In this document: in pieces, positions 16,506-24,928 of the stretch
Position numbering within the stretch: position 1 is the stretch's first letter
Layout: every line of letters starts with the position of its first letter
Source: JBBQCW01 sp038319025
Lineage (GTDB): Bacteria; Actinomycetota; Thermoleophilia; Solirubrobacterales; Solirubrobacteraceae
Reading direction: 5' to 3'
NCBI GenBank assembly: GCA_038319025.1
Contig: JBBQCW010000002.1
Span: forward strand, 1-64,000
DNA length: 64,000 nucleotides
Translations under genes and position numbers: made by a program
The notes under the pieces: model-generated
Seen by the model: only the letters and a program-made list of their open reading frames with translations
Databases searched by the model: none
What the model was told of the DNA's origin: nothing

Positions 16506-17701
16506 ACCTTCTTCGCGGCGGTACAGATCGCCGTCTGCAGTCCCGCGGCTGCGTTGGCCTGCGTGTCGTCGACGGGTGTCTTTACGTCGGGGGTCAAGCC
16601 GCGGCCCTGCTTGACGCCCTTGCCGCCGATGTTGCGGCCCGACGGCAGGAAGTACTGCCCGGCCGTGATGTCCAGCGCGCCACCGTTGCTGAGGTCGATG
16701 ACCTCTTGGAAGATGCCCTTGCCGAACGTCCCGTCGCCGACGAGCGTCGCCCGTTTGCGGTCCTGCAGCGCGCCGGAAACGATCTCCGAGGCCGACGCTG
16801 AGTTCTTGTCCACCAGCACCACCAGCGGCTGGGTCGGAGCGACGGGGCTGCCGATGGCGTTCAGGGTGTGCGTGGCCACGTTGCGCCCGCGGGTCGTGAC
16901 GATCGGCCCGTCACGCAGGAACGCGCTGGCCACCAGCTGGGCCTCGGTCACCAGCCCGCCGCCGTTGCCCCGCAGGTCCAGCACGATCGCTTTGGCGCCA
17001 CGAGCAAGCTGCTTCTGAATCGCGGCGTAGACCTGGGCGTGCGCTCCGCTGGAGAACTGCCCGAGGCCGACGACGGCGACCTTGACGCCCTTGCACTCGC
17101 GAAGTTTGGACACCACGACGGGCACATTGACGGTCGACCGCATGAGCCGCTTGGTGATTCTCTTCTTGTGCGCGTCGATCCAGGTGAGCGTCACGAACGT
17201 GCCGGGCGGTCCCTTGATCAGCGCGGTCGCCGCGTTCTCGTTGCGGCCCTTCAGCGTCTTGCCGTTCGCGGCGATGATCACGTCACCCGTTATGAGGCCT
17301 GCCTTGCGGGCCGGTGAGTCGGCGTAGGTCTGTGACACCCGTAGGCCGGTGGGAACGGCCGTGACCGTCATGCCGACACCGGAGAACTGGCCGTTGGTGA
17401 CCTGCTTGAACTTCTTGTACTCCTCGGGGGAGAAGTAGTTGGAGAAGCGGTCGTTCAGCGAGCGCACCATGCCCGCTATCGACGAGTTGGCCAGCGCCGT
17501 ATCAGGGATCTTTCGGTAGTAGGTGCTCTTGATCCGATCGACGGCCTCTTGCACCACCTGCTGCTGGCGGTCGACCCCGATCGCGTTCTGCACTGCGGTG
17601 GGCAACCGCTTGGGATGGGCGCCCAGATACATGCCCATACCGACGAGGGCGATGGTCACGAAAACGGCGAGCGCGATGGAGAACAGGCGAGTCACGAGCA
17701 C
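16502..17701 (-). CDS. S41 family C-terminal processing peptidase
   Basis: The 399-residue protein has an N-terminal membrane or signal segment (IALAVFVTIALVGMGMYLGA), a PDZ domain at about 95-185 (FSGVGMTVTAVPTGLRVSQ), and the S41 catalytic core with Ser in DKNSASASEIVSGAL and Lys in DGTFGKGIFQEV. CtpA/Prc-type enzymes cleave C-termini of exported proteins. The start codon is GTG at 17701; a second GTG two codons in is possible. It follows ftsX by 44 bases, so it may act on division or cell-wall proteins. Confidence 0.9.
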   Translation of the reverse strand: MLVTRLFSIALAVFVTIALVGMGMYLGAHPKRLPTAVQNAIGVDRQQQVVQEAVDRIKSTYYRKIPDTALANSSIAGMVRSLNDRFSNYFSPEEYKKFKQVTNGQFSGVGMTVTAVPTGLRVSQTYADSPARKAGLITGDVIIAANGKTLKGRNENAATALIKGPPGTFVTLTWIDAHKKRITKRLMRSTVNVPVVVSKLRECKGVKVAVVGLGQFSSGAHAQVYAAIQKQLARGAKAIVLDLRGNGGGLVTEAQLVASAFLRDGPIVTTRGRNVATHTLNAIGSPVAPTQPLVVLVDKNSASASEIVSGALQDRKRATLVGDGTFGKGIFQEVIDLSNGGALDITAGQYFLPSGRNIGGKGVKQGRGLTPDVKTPVDDTQANAAAGLQTAICTAAKKV

Positions 17702-17745
17702 TGCAGGCTAGAGGGAGAGCGTGGCGCGCCCGCCGCTCCCACCGC

Positions 17746-18642
17746 TCAGACGCGCAGGAACTTGCGCAGCGATAGCCCGGAGCCCAGCGTGGAGACCATG
17801 ACAGCGCACCCCAGGAGCACACCGATCAGCGGGATGAACGACATCGTGTCGGGGGCCGCAATCAGCGCGAAGTCCTTGGTCAAAGGATCAAACAGGGCGA
17901 TCTTGCCGACCGCGAGCAGCGCGATCGCCGCCATGCCGCCCAGCAAGCCCAGGATCAGACCTTCGATCAGGAAAGGCCAACGGATGAACCAATCGGTCGC
18001 GCCGACGAGCTTCATCACCTCGACGTCACGACGCCGGGCGAACAGCGACAGGCGGATCGTGTTGGAGATCAACAGCACGGACGCGGCAATCAGCAGCAGC
18101 GCGAGCAGACCGACGGTCAGCTTCACCACACGCGTGGCCGACAGGATCTTCTGGGTGTCGTCCTTGCGGTTACGGACGGTCGCGATGGCCGGGTCCAGCG
18201 GGGTACGCCCGCCGGCTGGGCTCTGGGGCAGCAACGCATCACGGATCGCGCCGACGTTGTTGGCGCTGTCGGGGGTGACCCGGAAAAGGTCGGGCAGGGG
18301 GTTGGAGCCCAGCAGCTGGTAGGCCTCAGGGTTCTGGCGCTTCTGCTCGGCGAAGGCCTGCTCCTTGGAGACGAACACGACCTTCTTCACGTGCGCGGTC
18401 TTGGTGGTGAGCAGCGTGTGTACGCGGGCGATGTCGGCCTTCGTGGCGCCCTGCTTGAGATAGATGTCCTCCAGCAGACGACCGCGGACCTCGTTGGCTG
18501 CACCGTTGGTGGCCTGCACGACGGGGATGAACACGCCGAGCACCAGCACGGTCACGAGGACCGAGGCCATGGCGGCAAAGGACGGGATGGCGTTGCGCTT
18601 GATGGTGCGCAGCGCCTCCTTCAGAAAGAAGCCCGGCTTCAT
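17746..18642 (-). CDS. ftsX: Cell division ABC transporter permease FtsX
   Basis: The 298-residue protein has the FtsX topology: an N-terminal cytoplasmic helix (FFLKEALRTIKRN), TM1 (MASVLVTVLVLGVFIPVV), a large extracellular loop of about 130 residues with KQGATKADIARV and VVFVSKEQA, then three TMs near 165-290 (VGLLALLLIAASVLLISNT, LIEGLILGLLGGMAAIALLAV, FIPLIGVLLGCAVMVST). It works with FtsE to activate peptidoglycan hydrolases at the septum. Its ATG overlaps the ftsE stop by 4 bases. Confidence 0.95.
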   Translation of the reverse strand: MKPGFFLKEALRTIKRNAIPSFAAMASVLVTVLVLGVFIPVVQATNGAANEVRGRLLEDIYLKQGATKADIARVHTLLTTKTAHVKKVVFVSKEQAFAEQKRQNPEAYQLLGSNPLPDLFRVTPDSANNVGAIRDALLPQSPAGGRTPLDPAIATVRNRKDDTQKILSATRVVKLTVGLLALLLIAASVLLISNTIRLSLFARRRDVEVMKLVGATDWFIRWPFLIEGLILGLLGGMAAIALLAVGKIALFDPLTKDFALIAAPDTMSFIPLIGVLLGCAVMVSTLGSGLSLRKFLRV

Positions 18643-19571
18643 CGCGGATCCTCGTCGTCGTAGTCATCACGGAATGCGTCGTCAAAAAGGTCGTCGGGCT
18701 CGACCGGCGCCCGGCGCTGCGGGGTGGGAGCCGGCTCGCCGCGCATGAGCGCGCCGAACTCGGCGGTCGTCTCATCGCGCGGGGAGTAGCGACCGGCCAG
18801 CTCGTCGCGAATCACCATGCCGTCTTGAAGTTCGATCACGCGACGGCGCATGCGGTCCACCATCGCGTTGTCGTGGGTGGCGACCAGCACCGTCGTACCG
18901 GCGCGGTTGATGCGGTAGAGGAGCTGCATGATCCCGATGGACGTCTCAGGATCCAGGTTCCCTGTGGGCTCGTCGGCGAGCAGCAACGGTGGATGGTTGA
19001 CGAAAGCACGAGCGACGCTGACGCGCTGCTGCTCGCCGCCGGAGAGCTGGTCGGGGTAGTTATGCAACTTCGTGGAAAGGCCGGTGAGGCGCAGGACGTC
19101 CGGCACCTTGGCGCGGATGTCCTTGCGGCTGTGCCCGGTGACCTGCAGCGCGTACGCGACGTTGTCGTACACGGTGCGGTTGGGGAGCAGCTTGAAGTCT
19201 TGGAAGACGACGCCGAGGTTGCGGCGGTAGTACGGAACCTTCTTGCGCGTCACTTCCGCCAGGTCGCGCCCGGCGACGGTGATGCGGCCGCTGCTGGGTT
19301 CCAACTCCTTGAGCAGCAGGCGCATGATCGTCGACTTGCCCGACCCGGTCTGGCCGACGAGGAAGAGGAACTCCCCCGGTTGGACGGAGAACGTGGCCTG
19401 TTCGAGGCCCACATCGCCCGAGTCATAGATCTTGGAAACGCCGCGCAGCTGGATGACGGCGGACGGGTCGGCAGGGGCGACAATGCCGGGTGTATGCACG
19501 CCCGCAGCCTGCGCCGCCTCGGCGGCGCGCTGGGTCGTGGCACGGCGGATGGGCTTCTCGGTGGCAGCCAT
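18639..19571 (-). CDS. ftsE: Cell division ATP-binding protein FtsE
   Basis: The ATG at 19571 gives 310 residues. The ABC motifs are in order: Walker A GQTGSGKST, signature LSGGEQQRVSVARAF, Walker B LLLADEPTGNLD, and the H-loop ATHD. FtsE is usually about 220-230 residues; here there is an N-terminal extension of about 40 residues (MAATEKPIRRATTQRAAEA) and an acidic C-terminal extension of about 50 residues (PDDLFDDAFRDDYDDEDP). The extensions probably tune interaction with other divisome proteins. The gene is divergent from the M16 protease gene. Confidence 0.95.
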   Translation of the reverse strand: MAATEKPIRRATTQRAAEAAQAAGVHTPGIVAPADPSAVIQLRGVSKIYDSGDVGLEQATFSVQPGEFLFLVGQTGSGKSTIMRLLLKELEPSSGRITVAGRDLAEVTRKKVPYYRRNLGVVFQDFKLLPNRTVYDNVAYALQVTGHSRKDIRAKVPDVLRLTGLSTKLHNYPDQLSGGEQQRVSVARAFVNHPPLLLADEPTGNLDPETSIGIMQLLYRINRAGTTVLVATHDNAMVDRMRRRVIELQDGMVIRDELAGRYSPRDETTAEFGALMRGEPAPTPQRRAPVEPDDLFDDAFRDDYDDEDPR

Positions 19572-19663
19572 AGCTGTTTCGAGGTTTGCACACGGACAGC
19601 CGAATCCCTGCCGGTTGGGGTCCGTGCAAGGGGTCGTGCAGACAGCCCGCCACCGCGCCTCGC

Positions 19664-19669
19664 TAGGTT
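19664..19669 (+). promoter_or_regulatory. Leaderless-type -10 element of the M16 protease gene
   Basis: TAGGTT ends 6 bases before the ATG at 19676, and no Shine-Dalgarno sequence is present, consistent with a leaderless mRNA. Confidence 0.5.
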
Positions 19670-19675
19670 CCACCA

Positions 19676-20929
19676 ATGCCCGAAATCGCTTCCACCACGC
19701 TCGCCAACGGCTTGCCCCTGCATCGGATCCACCTGCCCGGCACGCGCGCATTGACTGTTCTCGTCGCGTTTGATGCGGGCGCGAGGTCGGAGAAGCCCGA
19801 GGAGAACGGGATGGCGCACTTCCTCGAGCACCTGGTGTTCAAGGGCGGCGAGAAGTACGACGACTATCGCAAGGTCAACGAGACGGCCGAGCGTATGGGC
19901 GGCGTGCTCAACGCGTACACCAGCCACGACCTGGTCGCATTCCACATCACGGTACGGGCGGAGTCCGCCCTCGAAGCGATCGATCTGCTGACCGATTTCG
20001 TCGGCCGGCCGAAGATTGACGCGGAAGAACTCGACCGCGAACGCGGCGTCGTGATTCAGGAGATCGCTCGCTCGGCCGACCAACCGTCGATGGTGGCCGA
20101 GCATCTGATCGACCGAGCCGCGTTCGGTGAGCATCCGCTCGGCCGCCCCGTCCTCGGCCCCGAGGAGCACCTGCGCACCTTCTCCCGCGAAGGCATCGTG
20201 GCCTTCCGCGAGCGCCGTTGGGCCGGCGCCCGCGGCGGCGCGTTCCTGGTTGGCAACCTGGAGCATGTTCCCTCCAACGGAGTCGTTGACGAGGCGTTCG
20301 ATCGTTTCCCGTCGCTCGCCGAACCGCCGGCCTTTGAGCCGGCCCCGGCGTTTGCTCCCCAGACTCTTGTCGACGAACGTGACAGCAACCAGTCCCACCT
20401 GCGGATGATCTACCGCCCGGATGTCGACGTCACAGATCCGAAGGCTCGCGCCGCGTTGTCGATCTATTCGACCCTGCTGGGAGGCTCGATGGGTTCGCGC
20501 CTCTTCGATGAGATCCGCGAACAGCGAGGCTTGGCCTACTCCGTGTACGGCATGGCCCATTCGATGGCGGACGCCCCCGTCTTGCAACTGGGCGCCGGCT
20601 TGGACTCCACCAAATGCCTGGAGGCCTACACGCGCATGCGGGAGATCGTGGGCGAACTGCACGCCGACGGGCCGACATCCGACGAGGTGGACCGTGCCCG
20701 GGCCTACGCCGCCGGTCGGGTCATCCTCGCCTTCGAGAACACCAACGCGGTCGCCCGTCACGCGGCGACGCAGGCGATCGTCCGCCGCGAGCCCGTAGAT
20801 CCGGACGAGGCAATCGCACGGCTCGACGCTGTGACGTTCGACGAGGTCGTGGAAACGGCTCGCTCGATCGACCCGGAAACACTGGCCGTGGCCTGCGTCG
20901 GCCCGCACACGGAAAAAGATTTCGCGTAG
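19676..20929 (+). CDS. M16 family zinc protease (pitrilysin-like)
   Basis: The 417-residue protein has the inverted zinc motif HFLEHLVFKG (HxxEH) at about residues 48-57, the downstream Glu ligand region in ERGVVIQEIARS, and the C-terminal inactive M16 repeat with LFDEIREQRGLAYSVYG. This matches bacterial M16B proteins such as YmxG/PqqL-type processing peptidases, which work as dimers of one chain or with a partner. No partner gene is adjacent. The substrate is unknown. Confidence 0.93.
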   Translation: MPEIASTTLANGLPLHRIHLPGTRALTVLVAFDAGARSEKPEENGMAHFLEHLVFKGGEKYDDYRKVNETAERMGGVLNAYTSHDLVAFHITVRAESALEAIDLLTDFVGRPKIDAEELDRERGVVIQEIARSADQPSMVAEHLIDRAAFGEHPLGRPVLGPEEHLRTFSREGIVAFRERRWAGARGGAFLVGNLEHVPSNGVVDEAFDRFPSLAEPPAFEPAPAFAPQTLVDERDSNQSHLRMIYRPDVDVTDPKARAALSIYSTLLGGSMGSRLFDEIREQRGLAYSVYGMAHSMADAPVLQLGAGLDSTKCLEAYTRMREIVGELHADGPTSDEVDRARAYAAGRVILAFENTNAVARHAATQAIVRREPVDPDEAIARLDAVTFDEVVETARSIDPETLAVACVGPHTEKDFA

Positions 20930-20963
20930 CACCGTAACGCGAGGGTCGGTAGGGCAGTCACAC

Positions 20964-20994
20964 CGTTGAGCGCACACGAGCGCTACGCTCAACG
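20964..20994. promoter_or_regulatory. 9-bp perfect inverted repeat upstream of the ECF sigma gene
   Basis: CGTTGAGCG (20964-20972) and CGCTCAACG (20986-20994) are perfect inverted copies separated by 13 bases. A TACGCT element at 20984-20989 overlaps the right arm, and the sigma start codon is 24 bases beyond. This is an operator candidate. There is no U-run, so a terminator for the protease gene is less likely. Confidence 0.5.
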
Positions 20995-21018
20995 TGCCGA
21001 AACAAGGACCGCAGCCTC

Positions 21019-22464
21019 ATGACGCCTCTGTTCTCCAGCTCGCTGCTACGTTCGCAGACCGATGAGCGTCTGCTGAGTCTTGCCGCGGCCGGCCATGATC
21101 GTGCGTTTGAGACGATCGTCGAGCGCTACCGCCGCCCCCTTCTGCGCGCCTGCCGAAGGATGCTCCCCGAGTCACGGGCCGAGGATGCCGTACAGACCAC
21201 CTTCGTGCGCGCCTGGTCGGCGCTGCAAGCGGGCACCGAGGTCCGCGACCTGAAGCCCTGGCTGTACCGGATCGCCCACAACCAGTCCGTCGATGCGCTG
21301 GCCCGCCGTGGCTATGACTACGACGAACTCGAAGAGACGCTGACCGCCGACCCAGGCGCGTTGCCCGAAGTGGACTACGAGCGTCGCGAGGTCATCCGCA
21401 ACACGCTCACCAGCGTCGCCGGTCTGCCCGAGCGTCAGCGTGCCGCCCTGCTCGGAGTCGCGGTCGAAGGTCGACCGCACGAGGAGGTGGCCCGGGAACT
21501 CGGGATGACCGACGGCGCGCTGCGGCAGTTGCTGCATCGCGCGCGCACGCAGGTCCGCGCGGCAGCGACGGCGATCACGCCAGGCCCGCTCGTCGTCTGG
21601 GCCGCGTCATCAGGTGGAGGCGGAAGCGGCGACGCGGCAACCAGGATCGCTGAACTGGCGACCGGTGGCGGCGGCGCGGCCGTCACCGCGATGGTCTTCA
21701 AGGCCGGTGCCGTCGTCGTGGCCACGGGCGCCCTGGTCACGCAAGCCCCGAAGGTGCTGTCTCATCACACTGTCGCGACCGCGGTGGCGGCGCCACGGGT
21801 CGCCGGGGCTACTTCAGCCGGAGAGCCCGCGGCGGCCCCAGGCTTGATTCCCGCGGCCCTGCGCACGTCCGGCCGGCCGTCCCAACCGGGTTCCGGCACA
21901 GCGGGTCCCACGCCTTCGATCTCCAGCGGATCGCAACACAGCGGCGTTCCATCGGCCAGTGGGACCAACACGCCCGGCGGATCAGGCAGCGCGCCTGGCG
22001 GCGGAGGAACGACGCCGAGCTCCAGCACGCCTGGAACCACGCCGACGAGCGGCGGTGGGTCAGGGTCATCGGGCAGCGGGTCGGGGACCAGTGGCAGCAG
22101 CGGGTCGAGCGGCTCCGGCAGCGGCTCCAGTTCAGGGAGCGGCGCTGGGGCGAGTTCTGGCTCAGGGAGTGGCTCAGGAGCATCAGGGAGCGGCTCTGAC
22201 TCAGGCTCCAGCGCTGGTTCTGACTCGGGTTCCGGATCCAGTTCGGGTGAAACCGAAAGCGGCTCTGGATCCGGCACCGGGTCTGGGTCCGGCTCAGGCG
22301 AAACGCAAAGCGGCTCGGGCTCCGGCACCGGGTCCGGCAGCGGCGGTGATTCCGGAAGCGGTAGCGGCTCCGGGTCGAGCGGGCACGACAGCCACGAGAC
22401 GCCTGATCCTCCCGAAGCTCCGGATCCCCCGGAACCGGTGGACAAGGGCGATCACACCCCCTGA
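21019..22464 (+). CDS. ECF sigma factor with C-terminal membrane segment and Gly/Ser-rich tail
   Basis: Residues about 23-95 are sigma region 2 (FETIVERYRRPLLRACRR, AEDAVQTTFVRAW, LYRIAHNQSVDALARR) and residues about 125-185 are region 4 (LPERQRAALLGVAVEGRPHEEVARELG, LRQLLHRAR). A hydrophobic segment at about 219-241 (AVTAMVFKAGAVVVATGALV) could cross the membrane. After it come about 165 residues that are nearly all Gly and Ser with repeats of SGETxSGSGSGTG, then a His/Pro/Asp-rich end. A sigma factor fused to a membrane-anchored, probably cell-surface tail would be held at the membrane and may need no separate anti-sigma factor. AAGGA lies upstream of the ATG. Confidence 0.85.
   Translation: MTPLFSSSLLRSQTDERLLSLAAAGHDRAFETIVERYRRPLLRACRRMLPESRAEDAVQTTFVRAWSALQAGTEVRDLKPWLYRIAHNQSVDALARRGYDYDELEETLTADPGALPEVDYERREVIRNTLTSVAGLPERQRAALLGVAVEGRPHEEVARELGMTDGALRQLLHRARTQVRAAATAITPGPLVVWAASSGGGGSGDAATRIAELATGGGGAAVTAMVFKAGAVVVATGALVTQAPKVLSHHTVATAVAAPRVAGATSAGEPAAAPGLIPAALRTSGRPSQPGSGTAGPTPSISSGSQHSGVPSASGTNTPGGSGSAPGGGGTTPSSSTPGTTPTSGGGSGSSGSGSGTSGSSGSSGSGSGSSSGSGAGASSGSGSGSGASGSGSDSGSSAGSDSGSGSSSGETESGSGSGTGSGSGSGETQSGSGSGTGSGSGGDSGSGSGSGSSGHDSHETPDPPEAPDPPEPVDKGDHTP
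22045..22385 (+). repeat. Gly/Ser-coding tandem repeat DNA
   Basis: This stretch encodes the Gly/Ser tail of the sigma factor. It is built from GGCTCxGGx-type hexamers, with two longer copies of a unit coding GSGSGETxSGSGSGTG at about 22234-22345. Such repeats can expand or contract by slippage. Confidence 0.7.
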
Positions 22465-22549
22465 CCGCAGCCGCAGGTGACGGGCAGCGTGACGTATCGC
22501 TGCGAACCCCGTCCCAGTAGGTGATGACCCACCACAGGAGGCTCACCTC

Positions 22550-23371
22550 ATGAACGGCACCATGCTTCGCTTGGCACTCGCGGCTTCCGCGGCTGCTGCT
22601 CTGGCTGCAACACCGTCGACTGCGCTGGCCAAGAGCACCCACCATCGGGTGGCCGACCGCAACCACGACCGGATCCCGGACACCTGGGAGCGCAAGTTCA
22701 AGCTTTCGCTGAAGGTCAACCAGGCCCACCGCGATCAGGACCACGACGGCCTGAACAACCGTGCCGAGTTCTTGGCCAACACCAGCCCGGTCAACTCTGA
22801 CACCGACCAGGACGGGGTTCCGGACGGCCAGGAGCATGCCGGCCGCGTCGTGTCCTTCGACGGCACGACCCTCGTCGTCGCCCTCTTCGGCGGCACGCAG
22901 ACGAGCGCCACGGTCAACTCCGGCACGGAGATCCAGTGCGAGACGGGTGCCACCGTCACCCCGCCGGTGACCCCTGCCCCGGCTCGCAAGACATCGGCCC
23001 GGGACGGCTCCAACGAGAACTCGGGTTCGAACGAGACCGAGGACGACAACAACGACGATTCCAACGAGGACACGCCGCCCGTGCCCGGCACCACGCCGGT
23101 CAACGGCGGCTCGCACGGCTCCGGTGAGCACGGTTCAGGTGACCACGGCTCCGGCTCCGGCACCCCCGGCCAGACGACGCCCCCGAACCAGGGCGGCGAC
23201 GATAATTCGAGCGACGGCAGTGATGACTCCGGCGACGGGGAACACGGCGGAAACTCCACATGCGTCGGCGACGCGCTCTCCCTACTAGTACCGGGCGCTG
23301 TCGTCCACGAGGGCTCGATCGAAGTAGCCAACGGCCAAGCCGTCTGGCACGAGATCACGGTCGTCATCTAG
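22550..23371 (+). CDS. Secreted protein with calcium-binding (thrombospondin type 3-like) repeats
   Basis: The 273-residue protein starts after AGGAGG at 22536-22541 and has a signal peptide (LRLALAASAAAALAATPSTALA). Acidic repeats follow at about residues 36-100: DRNHDRIPDTWE, DQDHDGLNNRAEFL and DTDQDGVPDGQE, the DxDxDG calcium loops of thrombospondin type 3-like units. A Ser/Asp/Gly/His-rich linker (about 150-240) leads to a short C-terminal domain with one Cys. Its composition resembles the tail of the sigma factor gene that precedes it by 85 bases, so the two may be functionally linked. A terminator-like hairpin follows. Confidence 0.8.
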   Translation: MNGTMLRLALAASAAAALAATPSTALAKSTHHRVADRNHDRIPDTWERKFKLSLKVNQAHRDQDHDGLNNRAEFLANTSPVNSDTDQDGVPDGQEHAGRVVSFDGTTLVVALFGGTQTSATVNSGTEIQCETGATVTPPVTPAPARKTSARDGSNENSGSNETEDDNNDDSNEDTPPVPGTTPVNGGSHGSGEHGSGDHGSGSGTPGQTTPPNQGGDDNSSDGSDDSGDGEHGGNSTCVGDALSLLVPGAVVHEGSIEVANGQAVWHEITVVI

Positions 23372-23373
23372 AC

Positions 23374-23408
23374 CAGCCACGGGACACTCGGTCGCCGTGG
23401 GCTGCTTT
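23374..23408 (+). terminator. Hairpin after the calcium-repeat protein gene
   Basis: CAGCCACGG pairs with CCGTGGGCTG (one bulge) around a 12-base loop and is followed by CTTTT. It lies directly after the stop at 23371. Confidence 0.6.
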
Positions 23409-23427
23409 TACACTGCAAACCAGTGTA
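23409..23427. promoter_or_regulatory. Palindromic operator candidate
   Basis: TACACTG-CAAAC-CAGTGTA is a perfect 7-bp inverted repeat about 40 bases upstream of the GTG at 23469. Its A/T-flanked sequence stands out in this GC-rich DNA. It may bind a dimeric regulator of the two-gene operon that follows. Confidence 0.45.
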
Positions 23428-23468
23428 TTTGCGGCCCACGGCAGTCCGATGGGGCAGAATCATGAGTC

Positions 23469-23831
23469 GTGCAGGCCGCCCTCGCCGCTCCGCTCAACGA
23501 GCCGGAGCTCATTCGCTACACCCGCCGCATCGGTGATCGCTGGCCTCTGGCCACCGCGCTGCTCGGCGGAGCCCGGGTGGCCGACGCCCGCGGTGCCGGC
23601 CCGCAACGCGAGCGTGGCCAGGAGTTTGTGGTCGTCCTGATCTCGGACGGGTTCGACGGCGTTCCGTGGCTCGAGCGCGTCCACCAAGCGGATGCGCTGT
23701 GGGATGTCAGTGAGATGGGCGCCGACGCCGACGTTCACTGCTACACCCCAGTCGAGTTCGAACGCAAGCGCGAAGCGCTGCGCAGCGTTCGCGACGCCGC
23801 CGAGCACGGTGTCGACCTGCTGGCCCTGTGA
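23469..23831 (+). CDS. Nucleotidyltransferase-like protein
   Basis: This 120-residue protein starts with GTG. Its central part (GQEFVVVLISDGFDGVPWLERVHQADAL) looks like the end of a minimal nucleotidyltransferase core (hydrophobic strand then SD, as in DLLVVSD), followed by DVHCYTPVEFERKREALRSV, a segment common to MNT-type proteins. The catalytic GSxARG motif is not seen; ATALLGGARVADARGAG is the only related stretch. It may be a degenerate or non-catalytic member. It is coupled by overlap to the SDR gene. Confidence 0.5.
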   Translation: MQAALAAPLNEPELIRYTRRIGDRWPLATALLGGARVADARGAGPQRERGQEFVVVLISDGFDGVPWLERVHQADALWDVSEMGADADVHCYTPVEFERKREALRSVRDAAEHGVDLLAL

Positions 23832-24745
23832 TGCGCGCCGTCGTCGTCACCGGCGCTACGTCCGGGTTGGGGCGTGCCGCCGCCGGGGCTCTGGCGGCTC
23901 AGCCGGATTGGACCGTCGTCGTCACGGCCCGCGACGAAACGCGAGGTTGCGCGACGGCGCGCGCGTTGCAGGCCGCCCCCGGCTCCCACGTCGTCACCCT
24001 GCCGCTGGACCTCGCTGACCTCTCGTCGGTACGAGCGTTCCCGCAGGCGCTGGCCGAAGCTGATCTTCCCCCGCTCGCCGCTGTCGTGGCCAACGCGGGC
24101 ATCCAATACCGGGATCGACTCCACACCACCGACGACGGGTTCGAGGCGACTTTTGTAACCAACCACCTCGGCCACTTCCTGCTGCTGCGTCTTCTGCTCC
24201 CCTCCCTGGCGGATGATGGGCGAATCGTGATCGTGGCGAGCGGGACCCACAAGGACCGACGGGTGCGAAACGGCGGCTTCCCGCCCCCGCGCTGGGAGGA
24301 CCCGCGCGTGCTCGCCACGCCCGGGCCGGGGTCCGGCCAGGTCGCCTACGCCACCTCGAAGCTCGCCAACGTGATGACGACGCTGGAACTGGAGCGCCGG
24401 TTGCCGGAACTGCGACCGGGCTCGCGCATCGCCGTCCACGGCTTCGACCCTGGCCTGATGCCCGATACGGCGCTGTCGCGGAACTTCCCGCCCGCTGTGC
24501 AGCGCATCTACCTGCGGCTGGCGCCGGCGATCGCGCGGGCCGTGCCCGGCGCGCAGACCTCAGCTGAGGCCGGCCGGCAACTCGCCGGGATGGTGACCGC
24601 GCCCGGGTTCGCCGGCCCGCGCGGTCGCTACATGGAGCTGGGCCGCGACGGCGAGCCGTCCGCGCAGGCGCGGGACGCCGCGCTGGCAGCGGAGCTGTGG
24701 GAGGCGAGCGAGGCGCTGGTGGATCTGGCGCGGTCCGCGTCTTAG
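23831..24745 (+). CDS. Short-chain dehydrogenase/reductase
   Basis: The 304-residue protein has the SDR cofactor motif TGATSGLG near its N-terminus, NAGIQYRD in place of NAG, a catalytic Ser before DGRIVIVASGTHKD, and YATSKLAN (YxxxK). The layout and length match the protochlorophyllide-reductase/retinol-dehydrogenase-like branch of SDRs. The ATG overlaps the preceding TGA by one base; a GTG three bases earlier is possible. The substrate is not determinable. Confidence 0.88.
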   Translation: MRAVVVTGATSGLGRAAAGALAAQPDWTVVVTARDETRGCATARALQAAPGSHVVTLPLDLADLSSVRAFPQALAEADLPPLAAVVANAGIQYRDRLHTTDDGFEATFVTNHLGHFLLLRLLLPSLADDGRIVIVASGTHKDRRVRNGGFPPPRWEDPRVLATPGPGSGQVAYATSKLANVMTTLELERRLPELRPGSRIAVHGFDPGLMPDTALSRNFPPAVQRIYLRLAPAIARAVPGAQTSAEAGRQLAGMVTAPGFAGPRGRYMELGRDGEPSAQARDAALAAELWEASEALVDLARSAS

Positions 24746-24928
24746 GTCCGCCGCCGATGTCAGCGCTCCCGTTTCTGGTTCCCGCGGAGGTGGCACGCCG
24801 TGAGTTCGCTGGCCCAAGTGCCGCGAACCGTGGTCGTCTACGCCCACCCAGCGGTCGTAGATCACCACAGTTCGACGGGTGCCCTCCATCGCCGGCTCCG
24901 CCCCGCGGCCAGCGACCGCCGCCCTCCC

